Made by a program: the position numbers and the translations under genes. From contig RDEW01000012.1 in NCBI GenBank assembly GCA_011109175.1, positions 1,329,141 through 1,393,140 of the forward strand: 64,000 nt of DNA, given 5' to 3'. This DNA comes from Dicyema japonicum (Eukaryota; Dicyemida; Rhombozoa; Dicyemidae). Positions 45,595 through 56,289 of the stretch are shown piece by piece. Position 1 is the stretch's first letter; each line of letters opens with the position of its first letter. A model generated the notes under the pieces. It was not told where the DNA came from. It ran no database searches and saw nothing but the letters and a program-made list of their open reading frames with translations.

Positions 45595-46370
45595 TAGGGC
45601 AACCGGAAAAAAATTTTTTTAAATAGCAAAAAATTTTCTAAAAATACCATTTTTAGTATCGTATCTAAAATTAAAAATAATAAATAGTGGTTAGAAAAAA
45701 TTATTATATAATGAAATCAAAGTCATTAATATTTTTGGTTTTAAAATTTCGACCTTTTTGTGATAATCTTTGATATTGCAGTTTTAAATACACAGATAGG
45801 AGACTTTTATTCGAGTATTACAGTATAACCAAATTCAATTATTTGAAGTTTTGAAATATATTCATTCACTTAACAAAGATCTGTTTTGAAGTTATTCTGT
45901 TGTAGGTCCAAAAATACTTCCTCGATAAATAATCTTCATATTCTGTTTTCCAAATTAAGTTTATCAAATCAAATAATTAGCTGCAATTGTGCAATAAATA
46001 AGATACACATTTCACATGAAAAAGATAAGCATAAAACAATTTAAGTGTATTTTCGGCTAAAATTATATTGTCATATACTAGTCATATATCTGAATCAGTA
46101 ATCAAGAAAACAAATTTATCGCGTTGGATCTCCATCGTCTTTATTAGTCATCTATTTCAACACATATTATAGATGTAGTCAATAATCAAAAAATAATTAC
46201 AATCAAACAATTTAACAAAAAATAAAAATTAGAATTTACATAAAATAGCAGAAAATAGCAGTTTATTTTTTAGAAAAATATAATTAAATTAATTATTAAA
46301 TATATTTTTTTAAATACCAAATTTTTGTGAATTTTTGTTTAATATCATTTTATAGCATTCAGTTGCTCTA
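45595..46370 (+). mobile_element. Non-autonomous hAT element with target duplication
   Basis: Begins TAGGGCAACC and ends GTTGCTCTA (one mismatch to the inverse), 776 bp, flanked by the perfect 8-bp direct repeat GTAATAAC (45587-45594 and 46371-46378), the target-site length of hAT transposases. No coding capacity: AT-rich inside. The hAT relics at 95 and 11254 have the same termini and could represent the source family. Confidence 0.85.
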
Positions 46371-46630
46371 GTAATAACATGTTTTTATCTACACATAAAT
46401 TTATTAATTGTAGAAATTAGTAACTTTTGGAAACCGGATCATCTATTGATTATAAACAAACTTCCTTTTGAGAATTTGAAATTATAAACGGAAAGGATTC
46501 AGCTACTGTTAGTCAACTATGTCTCCCTCTCAGTTATGGCTGAAAATAGTAACAAGTCGATTGAGGTAAAATTCCATGTATAAGTGTCAGGAAATTAGAT
46601 ATGAAGATTATGCAGCCAACAGGAAGATGA

Positions 46631-48695
46631 GTGGTTTTTGAATTTTTGATTTTAGCTTTGGTTAATATGCAAGAGACTTTCAACACAAATTTGTTCGGTA
46701 ATACTGGATTTGGAAATTCGAATTTTATGTCAAATAATGCTGGAATAAATCAGGGACTTTTTAATCATAGCTCATCTGGCAAATCCAACGGTAGTCAACT
46801 CTTTCCAAACTATAATACTTGGAGAGGCTCTATGAACACTCCGATAAGTCAGACAAATACAAATTTTAGTTTTACTGGATGGACGAATAACACCGGCGGA
46901 TTTGAGATCACTTCTAGCTTTCAAACAGCAAATAATTTACTTTGGGTTAGAATTGGCTTTCCTGTGAATAATACATCTAACAATTCATTATTATCGGGCA
47001 TAAACTGATATTGGAAATTCTTCCGGATTACTAGGAACTAATACTGGCTTTGGAATTGGTTCTCTCAATATTGAAATTTTTGCGTCTGGTTTACCGTCAC
47101 ATAATACTGGATTTGGAATTTCCTCTAATTTCTTAAACACCAATATGATCGGATTTCCTCAGTTTAATATTTCCGTGGAAACAGTCTCAGCTGTCCTTTT
47201 ACTAATCCTGGATTGAACACCGCTTGTATTCCTTCTACCAATATTGGATTTAATAATACCGGTTTTCCATCTATCAACACAGGATTACATACTGGTTTTC
47301 CATCATCCAATACAGGATTTAATACCTCTTCTTTTCATGCTACCGTTACTAAAGTAAACAGTTCTGGATTCCCTAGTGTCAATATAGGATTTAATTCTCA
47401 AGGTTTTTAATCTTCTAACACCGGATTAAATACCGGTTTTCCATCTTCCAATGCGGGATTTAATACCTCTGCTATTCCTGCTACCGTTACTAAAGTAAAC
47501 ACTGGTGGATTCCCTACTGCCAATACTGGTTTTCCATCCGCCAACACCCGATTAAATACTTGTTTTTTCTCTTCCAATACGATATTTAATACTTGCGGTT
47601 TTCCTGCAACAAATTCTTGATTAAACTCCTCTCTTTTTCATCTATAAATACTGGATTGAATACAGCTGGTTTTCTTACAACAAATCCTGCTAGTAGTATC
47701 GCTTTTGGCGTTCCTAGTGCCAATACTGAAATAAATATCGCTTTTTCCAAAACTAAATCTTTTTCCAAAACTAAATCCAAGAATAAATCAGGTTTTCTTT
47801 CCACTACGACTAACACCTCTGTCTTTCCTGCTTTAAATAATCTTCAAACTGAAAAATTAAAAAATAGTAAGTCACAAGCCTCAAACTATGAGTCTTTCTT
47901 CAAGGTTGAAGATTTGACCTCTTCAGCGACCCTTCAACCAATAGATGCTACAGGAAATATTGAGAGCAACATAAATGAAATCACGACTAACTTATCTAAA
48001 ATTGAAAGAAATTTTATTATCAAATGAATAAAAATTAAATTAAGGCATTTGAATGGCCATGCTATTTCCCCTAACAATAGCCAACGAGATACGTTCTCGG
48101 AACCAACCAGTCTCTCGCGGATCCTTGGTCACAGCTTGAATCATGGAGCCGATCTTACGAACCAACTCATCTGCTTGGGGGCCAAGGATCTAAAATTGAA
48201 CATGAATTTGAAAATGCTAAAAGTGATGACTTGACCGTCCACTGTAGCGATAGCAGCTACTTTCTTAGACCGACTTTGGAAGATATCAATTCTCTGGTTA
48301 CCGAAAATAAACAAATACATGATCTGATTGTGGCGAAGCCTGACTTTGGAAGTATTAAGTTTCTGAAGCCTGTCACTCTTGCTCGTATGGATATTTCTGA
48401 GACGGGTTTGGGGGATATTATTTTAGTGTGTATAAGTAAGAATATTATTGAGTTGTACCCTGATAACAACTGGCCTCCACAGGGGAAGAGACTTAATGTT
48501 CATGCCAGAGTGAATCTACTAAATTGCTGGCCTCATGAGAAAAATTCTGGATCTTTCATAAAAGATCCTGATATCATTGAAAGCTACGGTTGGGTCGAAA
48601 ATCTGAAGGGGCAGACTAAGGAAATGGGTGCTACTTTCATTAGCTATACTCCTGAAAATGGCAAGTGGGTTTATGAAATTAACAACTGCAATTAA
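46631..48695 (+). pseudogene. NUP98-like FG nucleoporin, broken by LINE-B
   Basis: N-terminal FG-repeat region with many NTGF, NTGFPS and GFG motifs (46669-47820, spread over frames with shifts near 47010, 47180, 47410 and 47640), then a linker (48231 upstream) and the C-terminal domain YFLRPTLEDINSLV...FGSIKF...LDPDNNWPPQGK-like LYPDNNWPPQGK...WVYEINNCN. That order is NUP98/Nup100-type: FG repeats form the pore's barrier, and the C-terminal domain anchors it. The normal autoproteolysis site HF/S is missing at the end (NCN-stop), so cleavage could not occur. LINE-B is inserted at 48007-48187. The frameshifts and insertion make this a pseudogene or a recently killed paralogue. Confidence 0.85.
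48007..48187 (-). mobile_element. LINE-B insertion in the nucleoporin gene
   Basis: A 5'-truncated LINE-B 3' end, about three differences in 157 bases from 9626-9782. It is bounded by a perfect 13-bp direct repeat of host DNA, ATCTAAAATTGAA (47994-48006 and 48188-48200), as left by target-primed insertion. Without it the host frame reads NLSKIE-HEFENAKS straight through. Confidence 0.9.
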
Positions 48696-49089
48696 AATTT
48701 TGACCATCTTAATTATTTTAAGTACAATTATATGATTTTCTTTATTTCGATTTTTGATTTTTTCGCGAATTATTATTAACAACAATATTGACTATTAACC
48801 GGCATTTCAGCACGCCGCCCGGCACAAGACTACCTGGGTAGGTTGTAGAACAACCAAAAATGGAGAGGAACAAAAAATATTCAATTAAATATATTATATT
48901 TTGTGCAAGCAGTAGCACAAGAAATTATTAGTGGACTCTCGTTCGTATGGATGAGCATTGACAAATAGCGATCACAAGATCGTAGTCTGTCGGTTGAATC
49001 TTACCAGGCTTTATGGAATATTATGTGCGAATCATGCACGTCCCAGAAAAACACAGATGATAGCGGGCGAAGAATTAGCAAATAATCCT

Positions 49090-49920
49090 GCACTTCCGCG
49101 TTGCCATAAGCAGTCAAATGCCTAGGGTTTCGCTCGTGCCGTACACTCGACTATCCTCCCAGTCAGCCCTCTCCATCTGGCTCTGTTTTCGCGCGTTTAC
49201 AAATATCCTCAAGATGGTCTCCAGTTTTGAGTTGACCGCTAATTCGTGCGTAATCGTTATTCAGGCAGAGGGGAAGCGTACATCTTGGCCGACCCCGAAA
49301 TCTAATTCCGTGATTTGAATAGTAATCTTACATGATTTGAATGCAAGGAATCACTTCGTCCATTCTCAGAACATGTCCTAAAAGTCGCCACCGTGAGGTA
49401 ATTACTTATCTGCTTATCGGTTTGCATTTACATAATTTGTAGTGAGTGTCGTTTTTGATAATCTGTGGCCATTTGATTCCCGCAATTTTTCTCTAGTCTG
49501 TGAAGTCTGTGAAGGTCCGTTTTTGATGTTCCCCGTGTTCCCGAGTTAAATAATAGGACTGGTTGTATGAACACGTTATATAAGCGCATCCGAAGATTTA
49601 AGGAGATAAGTTTTCTGCGAGTCCAAATACTCCACATCTATTTAAGTGAACACGATGCCAACATCTTTCTGCGAGCAATCTCCTCAGCATCACCCAAAAA
49701 CAAGTCTACCCTTTTAGTAAACCTCCATTTCTCATCAATCTGTATCGGTAACCGCTGAATCGAAGTTAACTCCGTTTTTTCTGAATTGATCTTCTAAGAC
49801 CACCTCACCAGAACTGTTGTGACTTTATCTAGTACAGTTCTTAGTACCTCCACGTCCTCAGACACAAAATCGATGTCATCAGCATATATTAAATCCACAA
49901 AATGATTTTTTAAGTGACCC
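49090..49920 (-). mobile_element. LINE-D relic: post-RT region
   Basis: Minus strand: LNLRMRLYNVFIQPVLLFNS, GTRGTSKTDLHRLHRLEKNC, then WRLLGHVLRMDE-like text near 49360-49400, and a frame-broken C-terminus to 49100. The region 49650-49900 upstream holds RT remnants (IYADDIDFVS near 49870 inverted). The order fits an RTE/L1-like RT element. Confidence 0.65.
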
Positions 49921-50213
49921 AATTCTACTTATGTTTATTGTTTAATAAATTAAATAGTGATACAAAAACCCCACTTTAACTATATTACAGGTAAAACACT
50001 TTAAAAATGTAAAACACAATGTTAATTTCCTTTCTTATGATTTTTTTAATTTTTGGGCGTGGAAAAATTAATTCATAATTTCAGGTTTATGTAACCATTA
50101 TTAGATTTGCGGTTTTAAGTAAAACCACTAGAAAACTTGGTGAAAATACAAAATCCAATAAATTAAACTATCATCATTATTCCAAACACAATCTCCTACT
50201 CGGATGGTTTATG

Positions 50214-50435
50214 CCAGGGGTCTCAAACTCAAATCATTGCATGGGCCATTTTATGATCCGTAATTTTTGGGCCATTTTTTGAGATTAAATTAATAATTTT
50301 TTAACTTTTAAATATACAAAAAAAGTTAATTTATTATTTATGGCTAAGACAAATGATTGGAATGGTCATACTCCGAGGGAACTCGTTCGAAATCCACGCA
50401 GAAGGATTCCTCAACTGACATTTGTTTAATTGTTA
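50214..50435 (+). mobile_element. hAT-like terminus next to a LINE-B end
   Basis: CAGGGGTCTCAAACTC at 50216 with a following gggcca is the usual terminus of another hAT group (different from the TAGGGCAACC family). From 50335 the sequence matches, inverted, the LINE-B 3' end at 250-345. Confidence 0.45.
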
Positions 50436-51299
50436 AAAAAATTTATTATTTAAAAGTAAAAAAATTTAATACTTAATATTCCACGATTTTTGATAACGCA
50501 TCTTGAAAGCAATGATTTGATGTCTGGCTTCAGATTATGTTCTTTTAAAATTTCCAGCTTTAATACAACTGTAAATGTTCATCCTTAGTCTTGATCTGAA
50601 AGAGAATTTATTTAATTTTATTGCTGAAAAAATCTGTACTGCAAACATTACATAGATTCGTAATGATAAAGCATGTAGTTGAGGAAATCTTTTGCATGGA
50701 AAAAATTTATATAATTCTGGAATTCCAACTACATAAACTAAGACTCTCAAAAAGAATCTTTTTCCCGAAACAAATTATTTCACTGACTTTTAAATTATTT
50801 CACTGAGAGTCTTTTAAAAAATTTCCATCTATAAATGGTTTTGAAGACTTTGCGATCATTTTACTTACAACATAACTGACGCGTACCACATTCTCAGTCG
50901 AATTATTCACACATTTTGAAAAAATTGATTTAATAAAGAGGATTTTAGTTTTGTGCTTTTTTGTATCGCAATTGTCCGCAATAAATGTCATAGTTATATT
51001 TATTGTTAGACTCTAATGCCTTCACGTTAGACTCTTTTATTATACTCTTTTCGTATTCCAATTGTATCCATACAGATCATGCATTGAACTTTTTTACAAA
51101 TCTGTAACAAAATATAAATACTCCCATTTTCTTGAAAAGTTCGGTTTTCTAGTTGTAATTTCCTTTCTTGAGGTAAGACATTTTTTCACAACAAAAAAAT
51201 ATTAAAGAGCATGACTGTCAAAATTATTTTAATTCAAAACAAATAACATAATTGAGTTAAATATTTTATTAAATATAATTTTTTTAATTCAATTGGACA

Positions 51300-51425
51300 A
51301 GGCGCTCTCGGAGTTGTTTCAGCAACCAGAATCGAACCTGCCTGAGGAGGCTGGCGCACAGGCAGGCGAAGAAGGTTGTTGATTATTAAATATTAACTTT
51401 TTTATTGTTGGTTAAATAAAGTGGG
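51300..51425 (+). mobile_element. LINE-C 3' end fragment
   Basis: ggcgctctcggagttgttt, gaatcgaacctgcctgagga and the terminus ttattaaatattaactttt repeat the 3' ends at 17765-17900 and 62933-63050 in opposite orientation. Confidence 0.75.
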
Positions 51426-51644
51426 TTTGAATATTTAGTTTAGACAATAATTAGGACGACAGAATGGCGAAGGCGTTACCTCTGATAATCGCCATTTCCA
51501 GCCTCTATCTCAACCAGAGTCCTTCCCGTGGCTCGCACCTTTTTGAGGCGAGTTTGCTTCCAATGCTGTGTAGAAAGGCGTCTGTCTTCGCGCTTACAGT
51601 TCCAGTTGTCTATACAGCAATAGGGACGAAATGGTAATTTAAAT
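51426..51644 (-). mobile_element. LINE-B C-terminal fragment
   Basis: Minus strand, two frames: HFVPIAV-TTGTVSAKTDAF and REGLWLR-RLEMAIIRGNAF, the LINE-B C-terminus. Sandwiched between LINE-C and SINE1. Confidence 0.65.
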
Positions 51645-51901
51645 AATAATAAAGCCTTTTCACGAAAGACATAGTATTTATAGCTCCGCATAGGCAGGAC
51701 ACACACTTTAAAGAACAGTTAATTTTTAACAAATCGTACAACCAAGGAATGATCTTCACCCACTGATGACGGCGTCACTCGTCAAACCCTTTCTGCATCG
51801 TAGATGCAGTGGAACTTTCTACCAGGTGAACAGCAGCGAGAATCGAACCCGTATCCTAAGTCACTTTAGCCCGACACCCAACCACAACGCCACCCGGCTA
51901 A
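51645..51901 (-). mobile_element. SINE1 with intact promoter boxes
   Basis: Inverted: CCGGGTGGCGTTGTGGTTGG (box A), ATACGGGTTCGATTCTCGCT (box B), body marker gtgacgccgtcatcagtggg, then an internal deletion of ~60 bases, and the tail tatgcggagctataaata...tttcgtgaaaaggcttta. It has the best-preserved head of the family in this window. Confidence 0.8.
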
Positions 51902-52159
51902 AATGGTAATGGTGGAGATTTATTTTTTATGTTAATATATAAAATTTATTTTACCTGATTCGATACAATCGAATGTGCTATTTGTACCTCCTTTATTAGT
52001 GGAGAGCCAAACCCATTGAGCTAGTTTTTTTTGCATTTTTCAAGAATTGTAGACCAATCATCTTGAAATGATCATTAATTTGGATTGTTGTTGACTCCAA
52101 TGGATGTGATCAGTTGAAATACATTTTAGACAATCAGTAACTATTCTAAGGTCAGAGCT

Positions 52160-52350
52160 TTGCATTTTTCTGTGTTTATCGTTCTTTTCTGTTTATCATT
52201 GTCGAAACATGTTTATTATATGTGCGAAAAATCTCAGAAAAAGCTCAACTTGCTCCGAACTGTGACGGGACATCATTTGGTGAGAGCAAAGAAAGTTTAT
52301 CTGTTGCCTACAGAAAATTTAGACAATTTATTAGAACAACGTTGAATAGT
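52160..52350 (+). mobile_element. CR1/Jockey-like thumb fragment
   Basis: Plus frame with YYMCEKSQKKLNLLRTVTGH, like the fragment at 3316-3573 (YICEKSQQLKFHQVIPSTSF). Ends at 52345 where the lectin duplication begins. Confidence 0.45.
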
Positions 52351-52369
52351 TAAATTGTTTTTGATTAAT

Positions 52370-53930
52370 AAATAGCACGTTGCTTTATAACAGTCTACAT
52401 ATATTCTTTAAAATAAATTCAGCTAAAAGCAGCTTCACCAATAAGATTAGAAATAAACTTGGCATTAAATCACTGAGATTGTTAAATTTTTATAATCTCT
52501 GTATGCATATTTAACAATTTATTATTTAATTTTACGCATATTTAACTTCCGATGAATTTTTTAAACTTTTCTCTCAATCTTAATACATTTAATTATTAAA
52601 AAGCTTTTTTTAGTTTGCTGTAGTTGAACACTGTTCAATCTAAATTTAAAATGAACAATTTACTTATTTTTGATCGAATAGTGACTGACAATGATTCCAA
52701 GGAAATCGTATATGTATTGATATCGCATTAATTAAAAAGATATCCAATATACAAAAGTCCTAAATTTAAAAAAAATGTCACAAGATTGACGTTTAGTATT
52801 CGATATTTATCTTTCATAAAATTCGGAGACAATTGTATTATTATTAAGGAGTTAAAAAAAAAAGTTCCCAAATAATTAAGAGATCCCAGAATGTATTTTT
52901 TCCTTTTCAATAAATTGCATTAAAATTTATCAACTCACTGGTTAATTGAAAATTGGTTACTAGATACCGTTTGAGATATTTTTTCTTGCCAAAAACACTA
53001 GAATTTAATACGCTGGATGATACGAAAGATGTCTTCTCATCATTTGCAACAATTCCGAATTGTCGATCGCCGAACTGATTTAACAAAAATCATTAATTAT
53101 ATTACGAATCCTCGATTGATTGTAAAGAATTAAAGTTTTTATACTATTTAAATGAAAAATCAAGATGGTTAGTAAAAAATAAATTAAATTTCGCAGTCAT
53201 CTATGATTTCTGGTTTGACAATTTCTTTCGATTTAAAATCATCTTCAAAATTCGTTCCTATTATTAATATATCAAAAATTTACGTTTTGTCTCGCACAAA
53301 AACCACATTACTTTATTGACTGCATTGTCGTTCCAATAATAACTTCTTCAAAAAAATGAACAGTGTCTTCGTCATCGCCTAAATAGTACATTATCAGGTT
53401 CTTGATATCCCAATTAAAATATTTCTTTAATTCCATAATAAAAAAAAACTTGAATTTCTCCATATGAATTTGTGTAATGACTTTCTTGTTTAATGTCGTT
53501 TATCCCAATTCTGATATATTCTTTATATTTAGACACAATTTCAGTGTAGAGATATTCATTTATTTGTTTACTATGAATGTTTGCTAAAACCATATTCTCT
53601 TTTTCACAGTATTTTATAGAATCATAATAAGTTAACATTTTTTTTACCAACAAATAGCATGTTCCTTTATAACAGTCTAAATATATACTGTAAAAATACA
53701 TTCAGCTGAAAGCTGTTTCAACAGAAAGATTAGAATTAAACTTGGCATTATTTTCCTGCGATTGTTCAATTTTTATAATAATTTTATGCATATTTAACAA
53801 TATATTATTTAATTTTACGCATATTTAACTTTCGATTAATTTTTAAAACAAGAGTGATTACCAATAACTTGGATTGAAATTCTACTAAATTATGATAATT
53901 TATTAATGAAAATGTTCCCGAGTTGCAAGT
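52370..53930. repeat. Segmental duplicate of 39000-40505
   Basis: The same order of parts: an orphan signal exon (52427-52475), its 5' flank (52480-52870), a 3' flank (52895-53280), the lectin gene (53285-53748) and its 5' flank (53750-53925). Similarity is high throughout with many small indels. It stops at 53925, next to a Tigger-like terminus at 53944. Confidence 0.8.
53285..53748 (-). pseudogene. C-type lectin U5, frame-broken
   Basis: Exon 1 from 53748 (MPSLILIFLLKQLSA), a 23-nt intron, then YCYKGTCYLLVKKML, CEKENMVLANIHSKQ and IGINDIKQESHY. The WDIKEPDN block has lost one A of an A run (53405-53415) and the WND block is shifted near 53345 relative to HFFEEV. Two breaks against one in U3 point to a pseudogene, though both are homopolymer changes. 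Confidence 0.7.
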
Positions 53931-53943
53931 TTATTTGAGTATT

Positions 53944-54740
53944 CAGTAAACTCTCTCAAATATGCCACTCTTAAATTTGCCATTTCTGAAATTTGCCATT
54001 TTTATCGATTTTTTCTATTTTTTAATGATATTTGCCAATTCTGAAATTTGCCAACATTTTTAAATATTATTTTTATTTTTTAAAATATTTTTAAAAATTT
54101 AAATAGTTTAAAGCAAGCATGGGTCGGAATGTTTCTTTTGGAGGCTACACCAGACTTTCAATTGCTCAAAAATTGTATATATTGCGGTATAAAAAAACTA
54201 ATAAATCAGCTTCATGTCAGACGATATGCAACAGATTTTCTTCTATTTTTAAATGAGAATCTCAAGAAGGACAGTCAATGCAATATTAATGAATGCAGAA
54301 TCGCTTTTTATTTCAGTTTAAGAACAGAAATCCTTAACTAAAAACTTGCAAAAAATTAAAATACCCGGAGCTTGATGAAAATCTAGTAGATTGGATGGAT
54401 TCAATGGAATCAAAAGGTACACTATTTACTCTAACATTTAAGGTGATTTATTGAACGATTCTCTAATATTACACAAGGCAGAATTTTTCGCTAAAGAACT
54501 TTCGTTGTATAATTTTAAAAATTCTTACGGGTTTTTGGAGAAATTAAAAAAAGACATGGATTTCGAATGCGTAAATTACACGGCGAAATGCGCACTGAAA
54601 AACATGTGGATATTGATGGCTTTTTAAAAGAATTTGAAGAAGTTTCAAAGAGTTACTCGTATTGTGATTTTAGATATTGTGATTGTACTATTTTTTTCCT
54701 TTTGGCAAGGAGCTTTACTATGTCTGCCCCATTCGAGGGG
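53944..54740 (+). mobile_element. pogo/Tigger-like transposase relic
   Basis: Starts CAGTAAACTCTCTCAAATAT with internal aaatttgcca repeats. From 54145 the plus strand reads RLSIAQKLYILRYKKTNKSA (first helix-turn-helix), KYPELDENLVDWMDSMESKG, FFAKELSLYNFKNSYGFLEK and RKLHGEMRTEKHVDIDGFLK, across frames, which is the DNA-binding half of a CENP-B/pogo-type transposase. The DDE catalytic half is missing. Confidence 0.7.
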
Positions 54741-54934
54741 AAAACATTTTCCTAATCCTTTGACAGATACGTGTCTTCTTCCCCTTTAACTGTCCGCTTT
54801 AATAAGATAAGTCCGTCGATATCTAATTGAGTTCTTTGTCCAGGTATTTTCTTAACGCTGAGCCAGGAATACTTTGAGTCTTCAAGTACTCCGGATCGTA
54901 TTTTTTGAATGAGGTATAAAGTAATCACTGCTTT

Positions 54935-55980
54935 TACCAATTTTGTCTCCCTTGTTCTAACATCTCTAATTGATAGTGCACAACGAAAATTTCAGTAGTC
55001 TCATATAGTAGCAATTGAAGCCGTATTGCGATTTCTCTCTTTAAATGCAAGTAAGACCAAAATCTGTTAACTGTGTGATTCTTACACGTCCATTAGATCT
55101 ATCAACTTTATTGAGCCTACACAAGCTCTTGATGGATCAAGAACTTTACGGCCACGGAATCAGATGTAAATATCAAAGATATGCATTTTGTATCCAAACG
55201 TTTAGTTGATCGAAGTACTGTTGCAATGGATGTATCTATCACATGAGGCCAGGATGTTGTCATTGCCGAGATTAATTAAGATATCACTTTCATTTCTCGA
55301 TGTAAGAAAGTCAAACAAGAATAGGTTTAACAGCAGAGGAAATAAAGGTGATCTCTGGAGACAATTTGACAAAAACCTAAAAATAATTTTAAAATCTAAG
55401 GAAAACGTATCTGTTGCAACTGATAAGTAGATTAGCCCGCCAAAGTTTGAAATTTCCTGGTGAGATTCGTTTGAAAAACTTCCAAATGAATCCTTCTTAA
55501 CTTAGTCTTAAAACTTTTATGAATATAAACCAGAGTACAATTCACTAAGCTTATGTTAAAACTCAGAGCGGATGACATTAGTCAGAGAAAAAAATAGTGA
55601 TGTAGACCATTTTTAAATCATATTGGAACGGAATATCGGGTTGAATAGCGCTGGACGATTCTCCGTGATTTTTGATATTGCAAGACAGAGCTATGAGGTC
55701 AGATCATTTTTCTTTATGTGGTTCAGAATGGGAATGATGCGCCCAAATATAAGGTTATGGTTATTTTTTATGCCGTAAATAATCGAACTAGTAGTAACTG
55801 AAAACAGTAGGGGGAACAGAGTGTGATATCCGAGATGTTGATTATTCTGAGGCTCTTTAGGGTATTCTTGTCCTTTAGAGATCGGTATGGTCGTCGGTTA
55901 TCCATCTGCGACAAAGTGATTTTCATTTTGTCTGAGTATTGACTCGATATCCATAAGGCGTTTTTTACATCCATGTCTCA
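54935..55980 (-). mobile_element. CR1/Jockey-like LINE RT relic
   Basis: Minus strand, mixed frames: SPLFPLLLNLFLFDFL near 55270-55330 (motif B), INLGNDNILAS near 55230 (decayed YADD), and upstream text to 55975 (WISSQYSDKMKITLS). Its 3' portion 54935-55160 is the repeat shared with 36640-36800. Confidence 0.5.
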
Positions 55981-56289
55981 GCAAATCAGAACATCGTAAA
56001 AATTAGATATGGTAGATAAATAATTAATTAAATATTTTTTGAGAATTAACAGTGTTCTCGATGTGCATTTTTTAGGTTTTATAAATTTTTAAAAGATCTC
56101 TAACTTTGTCATCCAAAAGTCTCCTTACCTCTGAGGATGTATCTTCGCTTTTGAGACTTTCTCAGATTAGACTAAGTCAAGATTAGAGTATTCATGCCAA
56201 ATTGATAGTTTTGGTTCACGAAAGAGAGCCAAGTAGATCGTCAAAAAACTGACTAGTTTGATGATACTCTTTTGATTTAATTTACAATC

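Noticed and set aside
47586-47816. Minus-strand open frame inside the nucleoporin
   Set aside because: Antisense to FG repeats; the biased repeat makes open frames on both strands.
53990-54060. CRISPR-like array of aaatttgccat repeats
   Set aside because: Irregular spacing, AT-rich, and they lie just inside a Tigger-like terminus in animal DNA.
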